A stretch of DNA of 61,591 bases from CAJWPI01 sp964571215 (GTDB taxonomy: Bacteria; Pseudomonadota; Gammaproteobacteria; Magnimaribacterales; Magnimaribacteraceae), in assembly GCA_964571215.1 (NCBI GenBank), contig CAZMZZ010000003.1, positions 1 through 61,591 of the forward strand, given 5' to 3'. The position numbers and the translations under genes are program-made. Positions 25,237 through 34,571 of the stretch are shown one piece after another (position 1 is the stretch's first letter; every line of letters begins with the position of its first letter). The notes under the pieces were generated by a model. It saw nothing but the letters and a program-made list of their open reading frames with translations, did no database searches and had not been told where the DNA came from.

Positions 25237-26445
25237 TTATTTATCTTGAAGACTGGCGTCTCTTTCTCCAAAATCCCATCCCACTCCATTATTTTGATAA
25301 TTTTTTAATATTCTCCTTGCTACTGACTGGACGTGGACTTCGTCAGGGCCATCATAGATTCTTGCTTCTCTGGCATGTCTATACATTGAGCTTAAAGGTG
25401 TGTCATCAGTTAATCCTTTAGCACCATGAACTTGGATAGCTCTATCGATTACATTATGGAGCATTTTTGCTCCGACTACCTTTATCATGCCAATTTCTAC
25501 TCTTGCATCATCTCCTTCATCGATTCTTTTAGCTGCATCAAGAGTAAGTTGCCTACTCGCCTGTATCTCACAAGCACTGTCAAATACAAATCTTTGAAGT
25601 AGTTGTTTGTCAGCTAATGGAGATCCAAAGGCTTCTCTTTCATGCATTCTTGAACACATAAGATCAAAAGCTCTTTGTGCTTGCCCTAGCCACCGCATAC
25701 AATGGAATATCCTTCCAGGTCCTAACCTTCTTTGTGCAATCAAAAAACCCTGCCCTCTAGGTCCAAGTAAATTTTCAGCAGGGACTCTTACGTTATCATA
25801 TTCAACTTCATAGTGACCACTTCCTCCTGTTGTTCCAAGAACTGGAGTTTCTCTTACTATTTTGTATCCAGGATTATCAGTAGGGACAATAATCATACTA
25901 AAAGCACCATGACTAGGAACATCTATTTCTGTTTTACACATTACGGTGGTGTATGTGGCTCTTGCTGCGCCCGTTGTAAACCATTTCCTTCCATTTATTA
26001 TCCATTCATTACCATCCAATACCGCAGTAGTCTGAAGTTGAGTTGGATCTGAGCTCGAAATATCTGGTTCTGTCATAGCAAAACTAGGAAAAATTTTCCC
26101 TGCCACTAATGGCTCTAGGTAAGTGTCTCTCCAAGTTTTTGATGCAAACTCTCTTAACATTATTGAGTCTTGTAATGAGTGAGTTCCAAGGGCAACCATA
26201 GAAGGAGAGGATCTACCCACAACTTCATTTACATACACATACTCCATGAATGGCATGCCTTGACCTCCAATATCTTTAGGGTGACCAAGAGCCCAAAGAT
26301 TTTTATCTTTTGCCAACTGCATTAACTCAGAAAGTTTTCTTTCAGACTCTTCGTTCCTTCCTTCAAGTATAGACTCTGCTGGATAGACTTCATTTTCAAC
26401 AAAGTCTTTTACTTCTTTTCTTACTTCACTCCAATTTCTTTCCAT
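25237..26445 (-). CDS. Acyl-CoA dehydrogenase, LvaC/ACAD11-type
   Basis: 402-aa acyl-CoA dehydrogenase. AMTEPDISSSD near residues 123-133 and WFTTGA near 155-160 belong to the FAD/substrate middle domain, and HGAKGLTDDTP at 340-350 to the C-terminal helical domain. At the position of the MCAD catalytic Glu376 the motif is YDGPDEVH (Asp365), as in the ACAD10/11 group. In this group the enzyme removes phosphate from a 4-phosphoacyl-CoA to yield an enoyl-CoA. It is followed directly by the kinase gene. Confidence 0.9.
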   Translation of the reverse strand: MERNWSEVRKEVKDFVENEVYPAESILEGRNEESERKLSELMQLAKDKNLWALGHPKDIGGQGMPFMEYVYVNEVVGRSSPSMVALGTHSLQDSIMLREFASKTWRDTYLEPLVAGKIFPSFAMTEPDISSSDPTQLQTTAVLDGNEWIINGRKWFTTGAARATYTTVMCKTEIDVPSHGAFSMIIVPTDNPGYKIVRETPVLGTTGGSGHYEVEYDNVRVPAENLLGPRGQGFLIAQRRLGPGRIFHCMRWLGQAQRAFDLMCSRMHEREAFGSPLADKQLLQRFVFDSACEIQASRQLTLDAAKRIDEGDDARVEIGMIKVVGAKMLHNVIDRAIQVHGAKGLTDDTPLSSMYRHAREARIYDGPDEVHVQSVARRILKNYQNNGVGWDFGERDASLQDK

Positions 26446-26466
26446 TTACCAAACCCTCCTTTATTC

Positions 26467-28215
26467 TTATTTAAGCTTTATTGGTTTTGTAAAACTTTTC
26501 AAATATATTTTATTTTTTTCTAATTTTAGATCTGACTCTCCTTGCAATACATTTTCATTAAACTTATAGACCATTTTATATACTCCCTTTAAACAAGATT
26601 TATTATGTTTTTCTGTTTCTTTTTTAGTTTCAGCTAACTTTGAGTTGTAAGATTTTATTTTTGAATTTGAGTATTTTTCATTTAAGATTTCCTTTGTTTT
26701 TTTTGGAGAGAGCACTAAAGCAGAAGCATTATTCCCTCCAAAGCCTTTAGCATTCAAGAAAGCTCCTTCATAAAAGTTTGGTTCTTTACTTTTGTGTTCA
26801 ATTAAAATATCTAAATTACTGTTATGAACATCTTTAGCAACTCTATCTGTAGAATGTATTCCTGGAATTACCCCTTTAATCCAAGTTCCTAGAGAAGTAA
26901 TCAATTGGTCTCCTGAAGCAGGTGCCATGCTATGACCCAGGTATGATTTAATTGCTGAAATTGGCCAAGACTTCATTCCATAAGTTTTTGCAATTTCATT
27001 AAGTATATGTGATTCAGTTGTTCTGTTAGCGGGTGTACCTGTTCCATGCGCATGGACAAAGGTTTTTGATCTTAGGGAGGCCGTTCCTAGGATCTTTGAT
27101 GCATTAAAGACACATTTAGCCATTGTTATGTAGTTACCAATACCTGGTCCACTTATAGAACTTTTAAAACCGTCAGAATGTGAGAATACAGAGGGAACAG
27201 AGCCATATATTTCAGCACCTATCTCAATAGCCAGCTGATCACTCATTAAGATTATAAACTGGGATGATTCTCCTAGAACCATTCCTGCATTTTCTCCAAA
27301 AGGTCTGCATGCTAACCTTTGATTGGGACCATTATCTATAGATTCATTAAGTTTTGCTTGAAGTTCAATAAGTTTTTTATCATCAGCTAGTGCACTCATA
27401 GCAGAAAATCCTTCTATTATTTCAGGAGTTATTGGAGTTTCTGCTCCCCCAATTATAGCTACTTTGGCAGTGCCATTTTCTATAGCTTCTTTTCCTAATT
27501 GAAGGTTGTAAAGGAAAGTTGCACATGCACCAACGCAATGTCCTGTTCTTCCAACGCTACCCAATATATAAGCATTGATAAAATCTGCAGACATTTCAAC
27601 TAGTCCCAATGGCAGGTTTTTTGAGCTTACTCGTGATCCTTTTAGCCTAGATTGCATAAGTCCCCCAAAACCATATTTATCCATTTGACCTATTGCAGCT
27701 CCACTAAACACAGACACTTCATCTGGGCTAATTCTTTTTTGAACTTCAGACCACTCTATTCCTAACTGCCCCAGTGCATCACCCATACCGAAGACAGTTA
27801 ATTGCAATGCTCTGGGATGTTGCCTAGCAGGATATAAGTTAGATGGATCAAAACCTGTTGGTAGCATCCCTGCTGAACTAGCCTGAATTTGATTCACAAT
27901 TATTCCTTCAGAATCAAATTCTTCTCTGTTGATTGCTCTTACCATAGTTTGAGATCTTATTAAATCAGAGTTCTCATTTAGGTAGTTTTTGAGATTGATT
28001 GAGTCTCCTGAATTTGTTTCCCATCCGCTACTCACTGGCTCTATTTTCCCTTGTAAGACCGCAAGATCTTGAAGCACTTCTTGCTTATCCTTTTGATTTA
28101 GTTCTTCGAAAATTATATTTTTATAATTTAAGTTTGATGAACTTCTTCCGGCAGCATTTACTCCTCCAAAAGCAGTAATAACTGACAAGTTTCCTTTTTT
28201 CATATTCTTCTTCAT
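26467..28215 (-). CDS. fabY: Beta-ketoacyl synthase of the FabY type
   Basis: 582-aa thiolase-fold ketosynthase. The N-terminal TAFGGVNAAGRSS motif is typical of Pseudomonas FabY, which condenses acetyl-CoA with malonyl-ACP to start fatty acid synthesis. The catalytic Cys is in GACAT (residue 231 of this start), with His in HAHGTGT and in LGHSMAP. I choose the ATG at 28215. A GTG at 28308 would overlap the divergent ligase start, and the added residues are not family-like. A second possible Met lies at 28203. It is 21 nt upstream of the acyl-CoA dehydrogenase. Confidence 0.82.
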   Translation of the reverse strand: MKKNMKKGNLSVITAFGGVNAAGRSSSNLNYKNIIFEELNQKDKQEVLQDLAVLQGKIEPVSSGWETNSGDSINLKNYLNENSDLIRSQTMVRAINREEFDSEGIIVNQIQASSAGMLPTGFDPSNLYPARQHPRALQLTVFGMGDALGQLGIEWSEVQKRISPDEVSVFSGAAIGQMDKYGFGGLMQSRLKGSRVSSKNLPLGLVEMSADFINAYILGSVGRTGHCVGACATFLYNLQLGKEAIENGTAKVAIIGGAETPITPEIIEGFSAMSALADDKKLIELQAKLNESIDNGPNQRLACRPFGENAGMVLGESSQFIILMSDQLAIEIGAEIYGSVPSVFSHSDGFKSSISGPGIGNYITMAKCVFNASKILGTASLRSKTFVHAHGTGTPANRTTESHILNEIAKTYGMKSWPISAIKSYLGHSMAPASGDQLITSLGTWIKGVIPGIHSTDRVAKDVHNSNLDILIEHKSKEPNFYEGAFLNAKGFGGNNASALVLSPKKTKEILNEKYSNSKIKSYNSKLAETKKETEKHNKSCLKGVYKMVYKFNENVLQGESDLKLEKNKIYLKSFTKPIKLK

Positions 28216-28302
28216 TATTTTGAAGCTTCTTGTTCTTTTTAATAGGCTTATTGTATGGCAATATTGTGAATAGAGAGTTATAAATTTTAAAATGGAATTA
28301 AT

Positions 28303-29844
28303 ATGCACCCCGGAATAAATGGAAAAAAATACCCAGACAAACCAGCAATAATAATGCTGGGGAGTGGTAAGACCCTAACCCACTCTGAACTTGATAATAT
28401 TTCAAACCAATGTGCTCATCTTTTTAGATCTTTAGGAGTTGTACCAGGAGATGGGATTGCTTTCATGATGGAAAATCATTCTCTATTTTTTCCAATTGTT
28501 TTTGCAGCATGGAGAAGTGGTTTGAGGTATACAGCTATAAGCTGGAGGCTTCAACCAGATGAAGTAGAATATATAGTAAAGGATTGCGAAGCCAAGATTT
28601 TTATTACATCTAAATTTTTAGAGGATAAAGCTAAAAGTTTAGAAAAATCTTTACAAGGAGTTGCTAAGTATATGTTAGATGGCGAGAGTGATTCATATAA
28701 GTCTTTTGAAAGCAATATTAAGTCCATGCCTTCAACTGCCATAGAAGATGAATGTCAGGGAGGGCCTATGCTTTACTCTTCAGGTACAACTGGTAGGCCT
28801 AAAGGAATAAAAAGAGATCTTCAATTAAACCCCTTACCTTATGATCAAGAAAGTGAAGATATAAACTATTTAGGTAGAGTTGTGCAAAATGTCTATGATG
28901 CTGATGATGAAAGTGTTTATCTATCTCCAGCACCTCTATATCATTCTGCTCCATTAGGGTTTAATACAGGTTTTTTAGCAGGAGGTGGAACTTCCGTAAT
29001 CATGGAAAAATTTGACCCTGAGTTAGCTCTAAAGGCTATAGAAGAACATCATGTAACACATTCTCAGTGGGTACCAACTATGTTTGTTAGATTTCTAAAA
29101 TTAGAAGAGTTTATCAGAAAAAAGTATGATCTTTCTTCTCATAGAGTAGCAATTCATGCTGCAGCTCCTTGTCCAGTTGAAGTTAAAGAAAGAATGATCA
29201 ATTGGTGGGGACCTATTCTTAATGAGTATTATGCAGGTACTGAATTTAATGGAATGACTATAGTTAATTCAGAAGATTGGTTGGCACACAAAGGAACAGT
29301 TGGAAGACCACTTTTTGGTGAAGTATATATATTGGACGAAGAAGGCAAAGAGTTGCCTACAGGTGAAGAAGGAGGTGTGTATTTTGGGGGAGAAACTGCA
29401 ACTACTTTTGAATATCACAATGACCCAAAAAAAACTGCTGGAGCATTCTCCAAACAGGGTTTTAGTACTTTAGGGGATATAGGCTACCTAGACAAAGAGG
29501 GGTATCTTTATTTAACTGATAGGAAGGCTCATATGATTATTTCTGGAGGAGTTAATATTTATCCTAAAGAAACTGAGGACGTATTGATTATGCATTCCAA
29601 AGTTGCAGATGTTGCAGTTTTTGGGGTTCCTAATGAAGAGATGGGAGAAGAAGTAAAAGCAGTTGTGCAATTAGAAAATCCTGATGAGGAAGGACCTGAA
29701 GTGGAGGCAGAACTTATAGCTTATTGCAAACAGAAGATCTCTCACGTGAAATGCCCAAAAAGCATTGATTTTGAAAAAGAACTTCCTAGACACCCAACAG
29801 GTAAGCTTTATAAGAGACTTTTAAAAGCAAAGTATTGGCCATAG
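28303..29844 (+). CDS. AMP-forming acyl-CoA ligase (ANL family)
   Basis: 513-aa adenylating enzyme. The P-loop-like motif YSSGTTGRPKG is at 158-168, the adenine-site YYAGTE near 308, the LGDIGYLD hinge region and LTDRKAHMIISGGVNIYP near 405-424, and the catalytic Lys in HPTGKLYK near 501. It activates a carboxylic acid to its CoA thioester. It is divergent from the FabY/lva-like operon with an 87-nt shared promoter space. It is the plausible LvaE counterpart. Confidence 0.88.
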   Translation: MHPGINGKKYPDKPAIIMLGSGKTLTHSELDNISNQCAHLFRSLGVVPGDGIAFMMENHSLFFPIVFAAWRSGLRYTAISWRLQPDEVEYIVKDCEAKIFITSKFLEDKAKSLEKSLQGVAKYMLDGESDSYKSFESNIKSMPSTAIEDECQGGPMLYSSGTTGRPKGIKRDLQLNPLPYDQESEDINYLGRVVQNVYDADDESVYLSPAPLYHSAPLGFNTGFLAGGGTSVIMEKFDPELALKAIEEHHVTHSQWVPTMFVRFLKLEEFIRKKYDLSSHRVAIHAAAPCPVEVKERMINWWGPILNEYYAGTEFNGMTIVNSEDWLAHKGTVGRPLFGEVYILDEEGKELPTGEEGGVYFGGETATTFEYHNDPKKTAGAFSKQGFSTLGDIGYLDKEGYLYLTDRKAHMIISGGVNIYPKETEDVLIMHSKVADVAVFGVPNEEMGEEVKAVVQLENPDEEGPEVEAELIAYCKQKISHVKCPKSIDFEKELPRHPTGKLYKRLLKAKYWP

Positions 29845-29851
29845 AAAACGA

Positions 29852-31309
29852 TTATTGAGAGACAACAAATTTTAAATCTTTATTCTTTATGGAGCCAAAT
29901 CTTACTTCTACAATATCATGTAAGTAGTTCTGCGTATTTATCCAGGGAGATCTATTCCCTTGTTTTGGAAGAGTATGTTTAACTCTTTCAATATAACCAG
30001 AGTCAAGGTCTAGATAGTCTCCTTCTGGTTTTATATCTTTTCCTGGGGTTGGGACAACCATATTAAAGCCTTCTTGATCCATATATTTTATAAGTCTACA
30101 AAGAAATTCATTTGTTAAATCTGCACCCAAGGTCCATGAAGCAGTGGTATACCCAAATGTTGCAGTTAGGTTAGGAACATCACTAAACATTCTTCCTTTG
30201 AAAGACATCTTAGTTGATATATCTAAAGGAGTATTATCTATGGTAATTTTTATATCATTGAGAAGTTGCAAATTCAGACCAGTAGCAGTAACAATAATAT
30301 CTGCCTTAAGTTCTTTTCCTGAATCCAATAGTATTCCTTGTTGAGTAAATTTATTTATTGTGTCAGTAACGACACTCGCTTTACCTGATTTTATTGATTC
30401 AAATAGATCAGCATTTGGAACAAAACACAACCTTTGATCCCAAGGCATATATCTTGGAGTAAAGTCTTTCTCATTAAAGCTATCTTCACCTAAAATATCT
30501 TTGACTCCTTTTATCAACATTTCTTTATATTTTTGTGGGTTTCTCTTTAATAAAACAAAAAAGAGTCTACCTAAAAGGATGTTTTTCCATCTAACTAAGA
30601 AATAGGCCAAAGCTTCAGGTAAATATTTTTTTAAAAAGTTACTTATATAATCTATGTCAGGACGAGACATATAATAAGTTGGGGATCTTTGTAACATAGT
30701 GATATGTCTTACTTCATTTGCCATAGCCGGAATCATTGTTACTGCAGTTGCTCCACTTCCAATTACCACTACGTCTTTATTCTTGTAATCAATATCTTTT
30801 GTCCATTCTTGGGGATGAAATATTTCTCCTTTAAATTCCTTACTACCTTTAAAGTTAGGAATATATCCTTGAGAATAATTGTAATAACCTCCACAAAGAT
30901 GAAGAAAACAGCAAGTATAATGTTCAATTTTCCCAGTAAGATTATCTTCTACTTCTATTTCCCATTGAGCAGATTGAGATGACCAAAAAGCAGACTTTAC
31001 TTTTCTATTAAAATTTATCTTGTTTTGGAGATTATTTTCTTCAATAGTTTCCTTAAGATACTCTATTATTGATGGACCATCTGCTATATATTTTTTGCTT
31101 TTCCATGGTTTAAATCTAAAACCCATAGTGTGCATGTCTGAGTCTGATCTAATGCCTGGGTATTGAAATAAATCCCAAGTCCCACCAAAACTTTCTCTCG
31201 ATTCAAAGATGATGAAACTTTTATCAGGGCATTTTTCTTGGAGATGGTAAGCAGCGCCGATTCCTGAAATACCAGCTCCTACAATCAAGACATCAAAATG
31301 GTTGGTCAT
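29852..31309 (-). CDS. Flavin monooxygenase, EthA-like Baeyer-Villiger type
   Basis: 485-aa two-dinucleotide-domain flavoprotein. The FAD site GAGISGIG is at 11-18, GGTWDLFQYPGIRSDSDM at 42-59 matches the EthA group, and the fingerprint FKGEIFHPQEW at 159-169 fits FxGxxxHxxxW. The NADPH loop GSGATA is at 184-189. Such enzymes insert oxygen next to a carbonyl, turning ketones into esters or lactones with NADPH and O2. It is convergent with the acyl-CoA ligase, 7 nt apart. Confidence 0.88.
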   Translation of the reverse strand: MTNHFDVLIVGAGISGIGAAYHLQEKCPDKSFIIFESRESFGGTWDLFQYPGIRSDSDMHTMGFRFKPWKSKKYIADGPSIIEYLKETIEENNLQNKINFNRKVKSAFWSSQSAQWEIEVEDNLTGKIEHYTCCFLHLCGGYYNYSQGYIPNFKGSKEFKGEIFHPQEWTKDIDYKNKDVVVIGSGATAVTMIPAMANEVRHITMLQRSPTYYMSRPDIDYISNFLKKYLPEALAYFLVRWKNILLGRLFFVLLKRNPQKYKEMLIKGVKDILGEDSFNEKDFTPRYMPWDQRLCFVPNADLFESIKSGKASVVTDTINKFTQQGILLDSGKELKADIIVTATGLNLQLLNDIKITIDNTPLDISTKMSFKGRMFSDVPNLTATFGYTTASWTLGADLTNEFLCRLIKYMDQEGFNMVVPTPGKDIKPEGDYLDLDSGYIERVKHTLPKQGNRSPWINTQNYLHDIVEVRFGSIKNKDLKFVVSQ

Positions 31310-31329
31310 GAATCTATTTAATTAATCAG

Positions 31330-32169
31330 TTATTTTAGAAGATGTTCACTAGCTATTAAAGTTTGAAGAATTAATGTGTTAATAGTCATTGGTCCTACAC
31401 CCCCAGGAACAGGTGTATAGGCTTCGCTTCTATCCTTTATACCTTCCAATTCTATATCTCCGCATTTCTCTGGGTGGTAGCCAGCATCTATTACCACAGC
31501 CTTATCTTTGATCCATTTAGATTTGATAAATTGGGGTATTCCCACAGCGCCAACTATTAAATCTGCTTGTTGGATAATTTGATGTAAGTTTTTAGTCTTT
31601 GAATGACAAATAGTAACTGTAGCATTTTCGTTTAATAGCATCAGTGCCATAGGCTTTCCTAGAATTGGACTTCTGCCTACTACAACAGCATGTCTTCCTT
31701 CTATAGAAATCTTATGATGTTTTAACAATCTCATAATGCCTTCAGGAGTGCAAGATCCATAAGCCCTTTCACCCATAGACATTCTTCCAAAGCCAAGACA
31801 AGTGACCCCATCAACATCCTTAGCTAAATCTATAGCATCAAAACATTTCCTTTCTTCAATATGATTTGGAACAGGGTGCTGCAACAAAATTCCGTGAATA
31901 TTTGGATTTTTATTTAGCTTAGATATTTCAGACAGAAGGTCTTCAGTTGTGGTTTTTTCAGGTAGTTCTAGCTTCAGAGAACCCATACCAACTCTTTCAC
32001 AAGCATTGCCTTTCATCTTGATATAAGTTGCAGAAGCAGGGTCTTCACCAACTAAAATAGTTGCTAAGATTGGAGTAACTCCAGTTTTATTCTTAACTAA
32101 CTCAACTCTTTTAGTAATTTCTGCTTCTGTAGATTGGGCTAAGGATTTCCCATCTAGGATAATAGTCAT
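31330..32169 (-). CDS. folD: Bifunctional methylenetetrahydrofolate dehydrogenase/cyclohydrolase
   Basis: 279-aa FolD. The ATYIKMK segment holds the catalytic lysine, the conserved CPIQ-like region appears here as LLQHPVPNH, and the GRSPILGKPMALML nucleotide motif and the terminal PVPGGVGPMT are all present. It interconverts methylene-, methenyl- and 10-formyl-tetrahydrofolate. FolD next to tRNA genes and upstream of tig matches the arrangement I recall in Pseudomonas. Confidence 0.96.
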   Translation of the reverse strand: MTIILDGKSLAQSTEAEITKRVELVKNKTGVTPILATILVGEDPASATYIKMKGNACERVGMGSLKLELPEKTTTEDLLSEISKLNKNPNIHGILLQHPVPNHIEERKCFDAIDLAKDVDGVTCLGFGRMSMGERAYGSCTPEGIMRLLKHHKISIEGRHAVVVGRSPILGKPMALMLLNENATVTICHSKTKNLHQIIQQADLIVGAVGIPQFIKSKWIKDKAVVIDAGYHPEKCGDIELEGIKDRSEAYTPVPGGVGPMTINTLILQTLIASEHLLK

Positions 32170-32234
32170 AATTAAACCTCTTTAAGTTAGTAATTCTCTC
32201 ATTTAATATACAACCTACAAAGCTAATCTTTTAT

Positions 32235-32263
32235 TTGACGACTCCTTTAAGGATACTTAAGAT
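32235..32263 (+). promoter_or_regulatory. Sigma-70-type promoter for tRNA-Pro
   Basis: TTGACG at 32235-32240, a 17-nt spacer and TAAGAT at 32258-32263 give a good sigma-70 promoter. Transcription would start a few bases before the tRNA at 32274. Confidence 0.6.
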
Positions 32264-32273
32264 TCAAGACCTT

Positions 32274-32350
<77 letters not shown>

Positions 32351-32423
32351 GGTACATCAAAAAAAGATTCAAATAGTTTTAACTATATGAAAAAGTTTCC
32401 TTAACTAACTATAATTTTGCCAT

Positions 32424-33695
32424 ATGGATAAAGATACCACTGTTATCATAGGAGGAGGTCTTCAAGGTCTGGCTACTGCATATTGTCTTTTAGAGAAAGG
32501 AGAAAAAGTACTCGTACTTGAAAGAAATGAAGATGTAGCAAGAGAAGCAAGTTTCGCAAATGCAGGAATGATTACCCCTTCTCATGCAACCCCGTGGAAT
32601 TCTTTTTCTGATATTGTTCAAATTTTTTCAGGAATTGGAAGAAAAGACTCACCAATGCGTATTAACCTTCGCTATATACCTTCAATGTTTTTCTGGGGTT
32701 TAAGATTCTTAAGAAATTCTTCTAACTCTAGATTCTTAAGAAATAGTCAAAACTCTTACCAGCTTGCTAAATACAGTAAGAAAATAACCAAAGAAGCCAG
32801 ATTAAAAAATGGATTGCAATATGACGATGCTCAAAATGGAACAATGAAGATTTTTAGAGATAAATCTAGTTTAGATAAATCAATTGAAATAACAAAAAAG
32901 TATTCTGACCGCACTATAGACATGAAAATTCTTGATCAAAAGGGTGTTGTTGAAGTAGAGCCAGCTTTAGAGTACATCTCTGATCAGCTAGCGGGAGGAA
33001 TATTGTATCCAGATGATGAAATTGGAGATGCTTATAAGTTTTGTAAAGAACTGGAGAACCTAATTAGAAATCAAGGCGGAAGAATTCATGTTAATACTGA
33101 TATAAAAAAAATACTGGTCAACAAGAATTCTATTAATGGACTGTTAACTGACCGTGTAGAAATACGAGCTAAAGCTATAGTAGTAGCAGCGGGTAGCTGG
33201 TCAAGAGAAATATTAAAGCAACTCAAATTAAATTTACCTGTTAGACCTGCCAAAGGTTATTCTTTAACACATCAGTCTGCAGGATTAAAGAATAGCCCAA
33301 AGATGGCTATACTTGATGAAAGTACACATACAGCTATCACTCCTCTAGGAAAGAGAATTAGAGTTACTGGGGTAGCAGAATTTACAGGATTAGATGATGA
33401 TATCTCTGGCGTTAGAGTAGATTATTTAAATAAAATGTTACTTTCGGTCTATCCTAAACTTTATTCTCAACTTAATTTAGCAGAAGGAGAAGTCTGGTGT
33501 GGTTTTAGGCCCATGAGTTATGATGGATTGCCTTATATAGGTGAGACTAGAATTAAAGGTTTATTTGTTAATGTTGGTCAGGGTCACTTAGGATGGACAA
33601 AAGCAATGGGTTCTGCTTCTTTGCTTTCAGATATTATGCTAGGAAATAAAACAGCCATAGATCCAATACCATATTTAGCTAATCGCTCTCTTTAA
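32424..33695 (+). CDS. FAD-dependent D-amino-acid dehydrogenase-like oxidoreductase
   Basis: 423-aa DAO-family flavoprotein. The FAD loop GGGLQGLATAYCL lies near residues 9-21, the ERNEDVAREASFANAG motif is typical of DadA, and the C-terminal FRPMSYDGLPYIGETR and VNVGQGHLGWT complete the FAD site. DadA deaminates D-amino acids and passes electrons to quinone. Related enzymes use other secondary amines, so the exact substrate is open. It lies 73 nt after tRNA-Pro. Confidence 0.85.
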   Translation: MDKDTTVIIGGGLQGLATAYCLLEKGEKVLVLERNEDVAREASFANAGMITPSHATPWNSFSDIVQIFSGIGRKDSPMRINLRYIPSMFFWGLRFLRNSSNSRFLRNSQNSYQLAKYSKKITKEARLKNGLQYDDAQNGTMKIFRDKSSLDKSIEITKKYSDRTIDMKILDQKGVVEVEPALEYISDQLAGGILYPDDEIGDAYKFCKELENLIRNQGGRIHVNTDIKKILVNKNSINGLLTDRVEIRAKAIVVAAGSWSREILKQLKLNLPVRPAKGYSLTHQSAGLKNSPKMAILDESTHTAITPLGKRIRVTGVAEFTGLDDDISGVRVDYLNKMLLSVYPKLYSQLNLAEGEVWCGFRPMSYDGLPYIGETRIKGLFVNVGQGHLGWTKAMGSASLLSDIMLGNKTAIDPIPYLANRSL

Positions 33696-33785
33696 TTAAG
33701 TTAAGTTTAAGGTCTTTAGTGACTTTTTAAGATCTTATATTTAAGGCTCTAAACTTGAGAGGTCACAAAATTCTGTTTTTATTAT

Positions 33786-34565
33786 CTATTTGTTAGATTT
33801 TTCTATTATTGACCAAAGCACATTTGGAAAAAATCTTCTTGCGAGACTAAGAATTTTAGCTTCTGAATTAGGGAATAAAATATCTTTTTTCTTTTTTAGA
33901 CCTTTTTCTATTGCATCAACTATATCCTCGGGATTTGCTAGTCTTCCAGTTTCTTTAGACTCTTTTATATTCTTTGGTCCACGGTCGCCAATAGCCTGAT
34001 CAATTAAAGGCGTGTTAACTGCATTAGGTTCAACTAACATTATATGGATATCAGAATCCTTTAATTCATGCTGTAAAATTTCAACATAGGTATTAACCGC
34101 ACTTTTTGTAGCTGAGTAGGTTCCTAAGCCTGTGTTTAAAACCTGACCTGCTATAGATCCAAAGAAAACTATTTGACCGGAGTTGTTTTTAACCATTTTC
34201 GGAACTATTGAGTGAGCTATATTTACTGTTCCTCCATAATTTATTTGCATTAACTTCATAGTGTCATCAGGTTTAGAGTCAAGAATGGGTTCTGCTGGCA
34301 TAACAGCTGCTGCATGCACCACACATTCTATTTGACCTAAATTTTTTTCTATTTCTAAAATTACTTGAGAAAGGCTTTCATAAGAACTTACATCACAGCT
34401 GCAAGGAAAGATATTGTTGTGTTTTCTAGAAAGTTCTTTTAAACCTTTTTCATTCAAATCTATAGCCGCTACTTGCATGCCAAGTTTTGACATTCTCTCA
34501 GCTATGATTTTTCCCATACCGCTTGACGCACCAGTTACTAACCCTACTGAACCTTTATAAGACAT
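33786..34565 (-). CDS. SDR-family oxidoreductase, 259 aa
   Basis: SDR with TGASSGMG at residues 11-18, a Ser in the FGSIAG motif and Tyr-Lys in TYSATKSA. In place of NNAG it has HAAA, a variant seen in atypical SDRs. The C-terminal part includes GLKKKKDILFPNSEAK, resembling retinol-dehydrogenase-like or lipid-acting SDRs of the same group as the 304-aa SDR at 22980. It is divergent from tRNA-Arg with an 11-bp inverted repeat just upstream of its start. Confidence 0.82.
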   Translation of the reverse strand: MSYKGSVGLVTGASSGMGKIIAERMSKLGMQVAAIDLNEKGLKELSRKHNNIFPCSCDVSSYESLSQVILEIEKNLGQIECVVHAAAVMPAEPILDSKPDDTMKLMQINYGGTVNIAHSIVPKMVKNNSGQIVFFGSIAGQVLNTGLGTYSATKSAVNTYVEILQHELKDSDIHIMLVEPNAVNTPLIDQAIGDRGPKNIKESKETGRLANPEDIVDAIEKGLKKKKDILFPNSEAKILSLARRFFPNVLWSIIEKSNK

Positions 34566-34571
34566 CTATCT

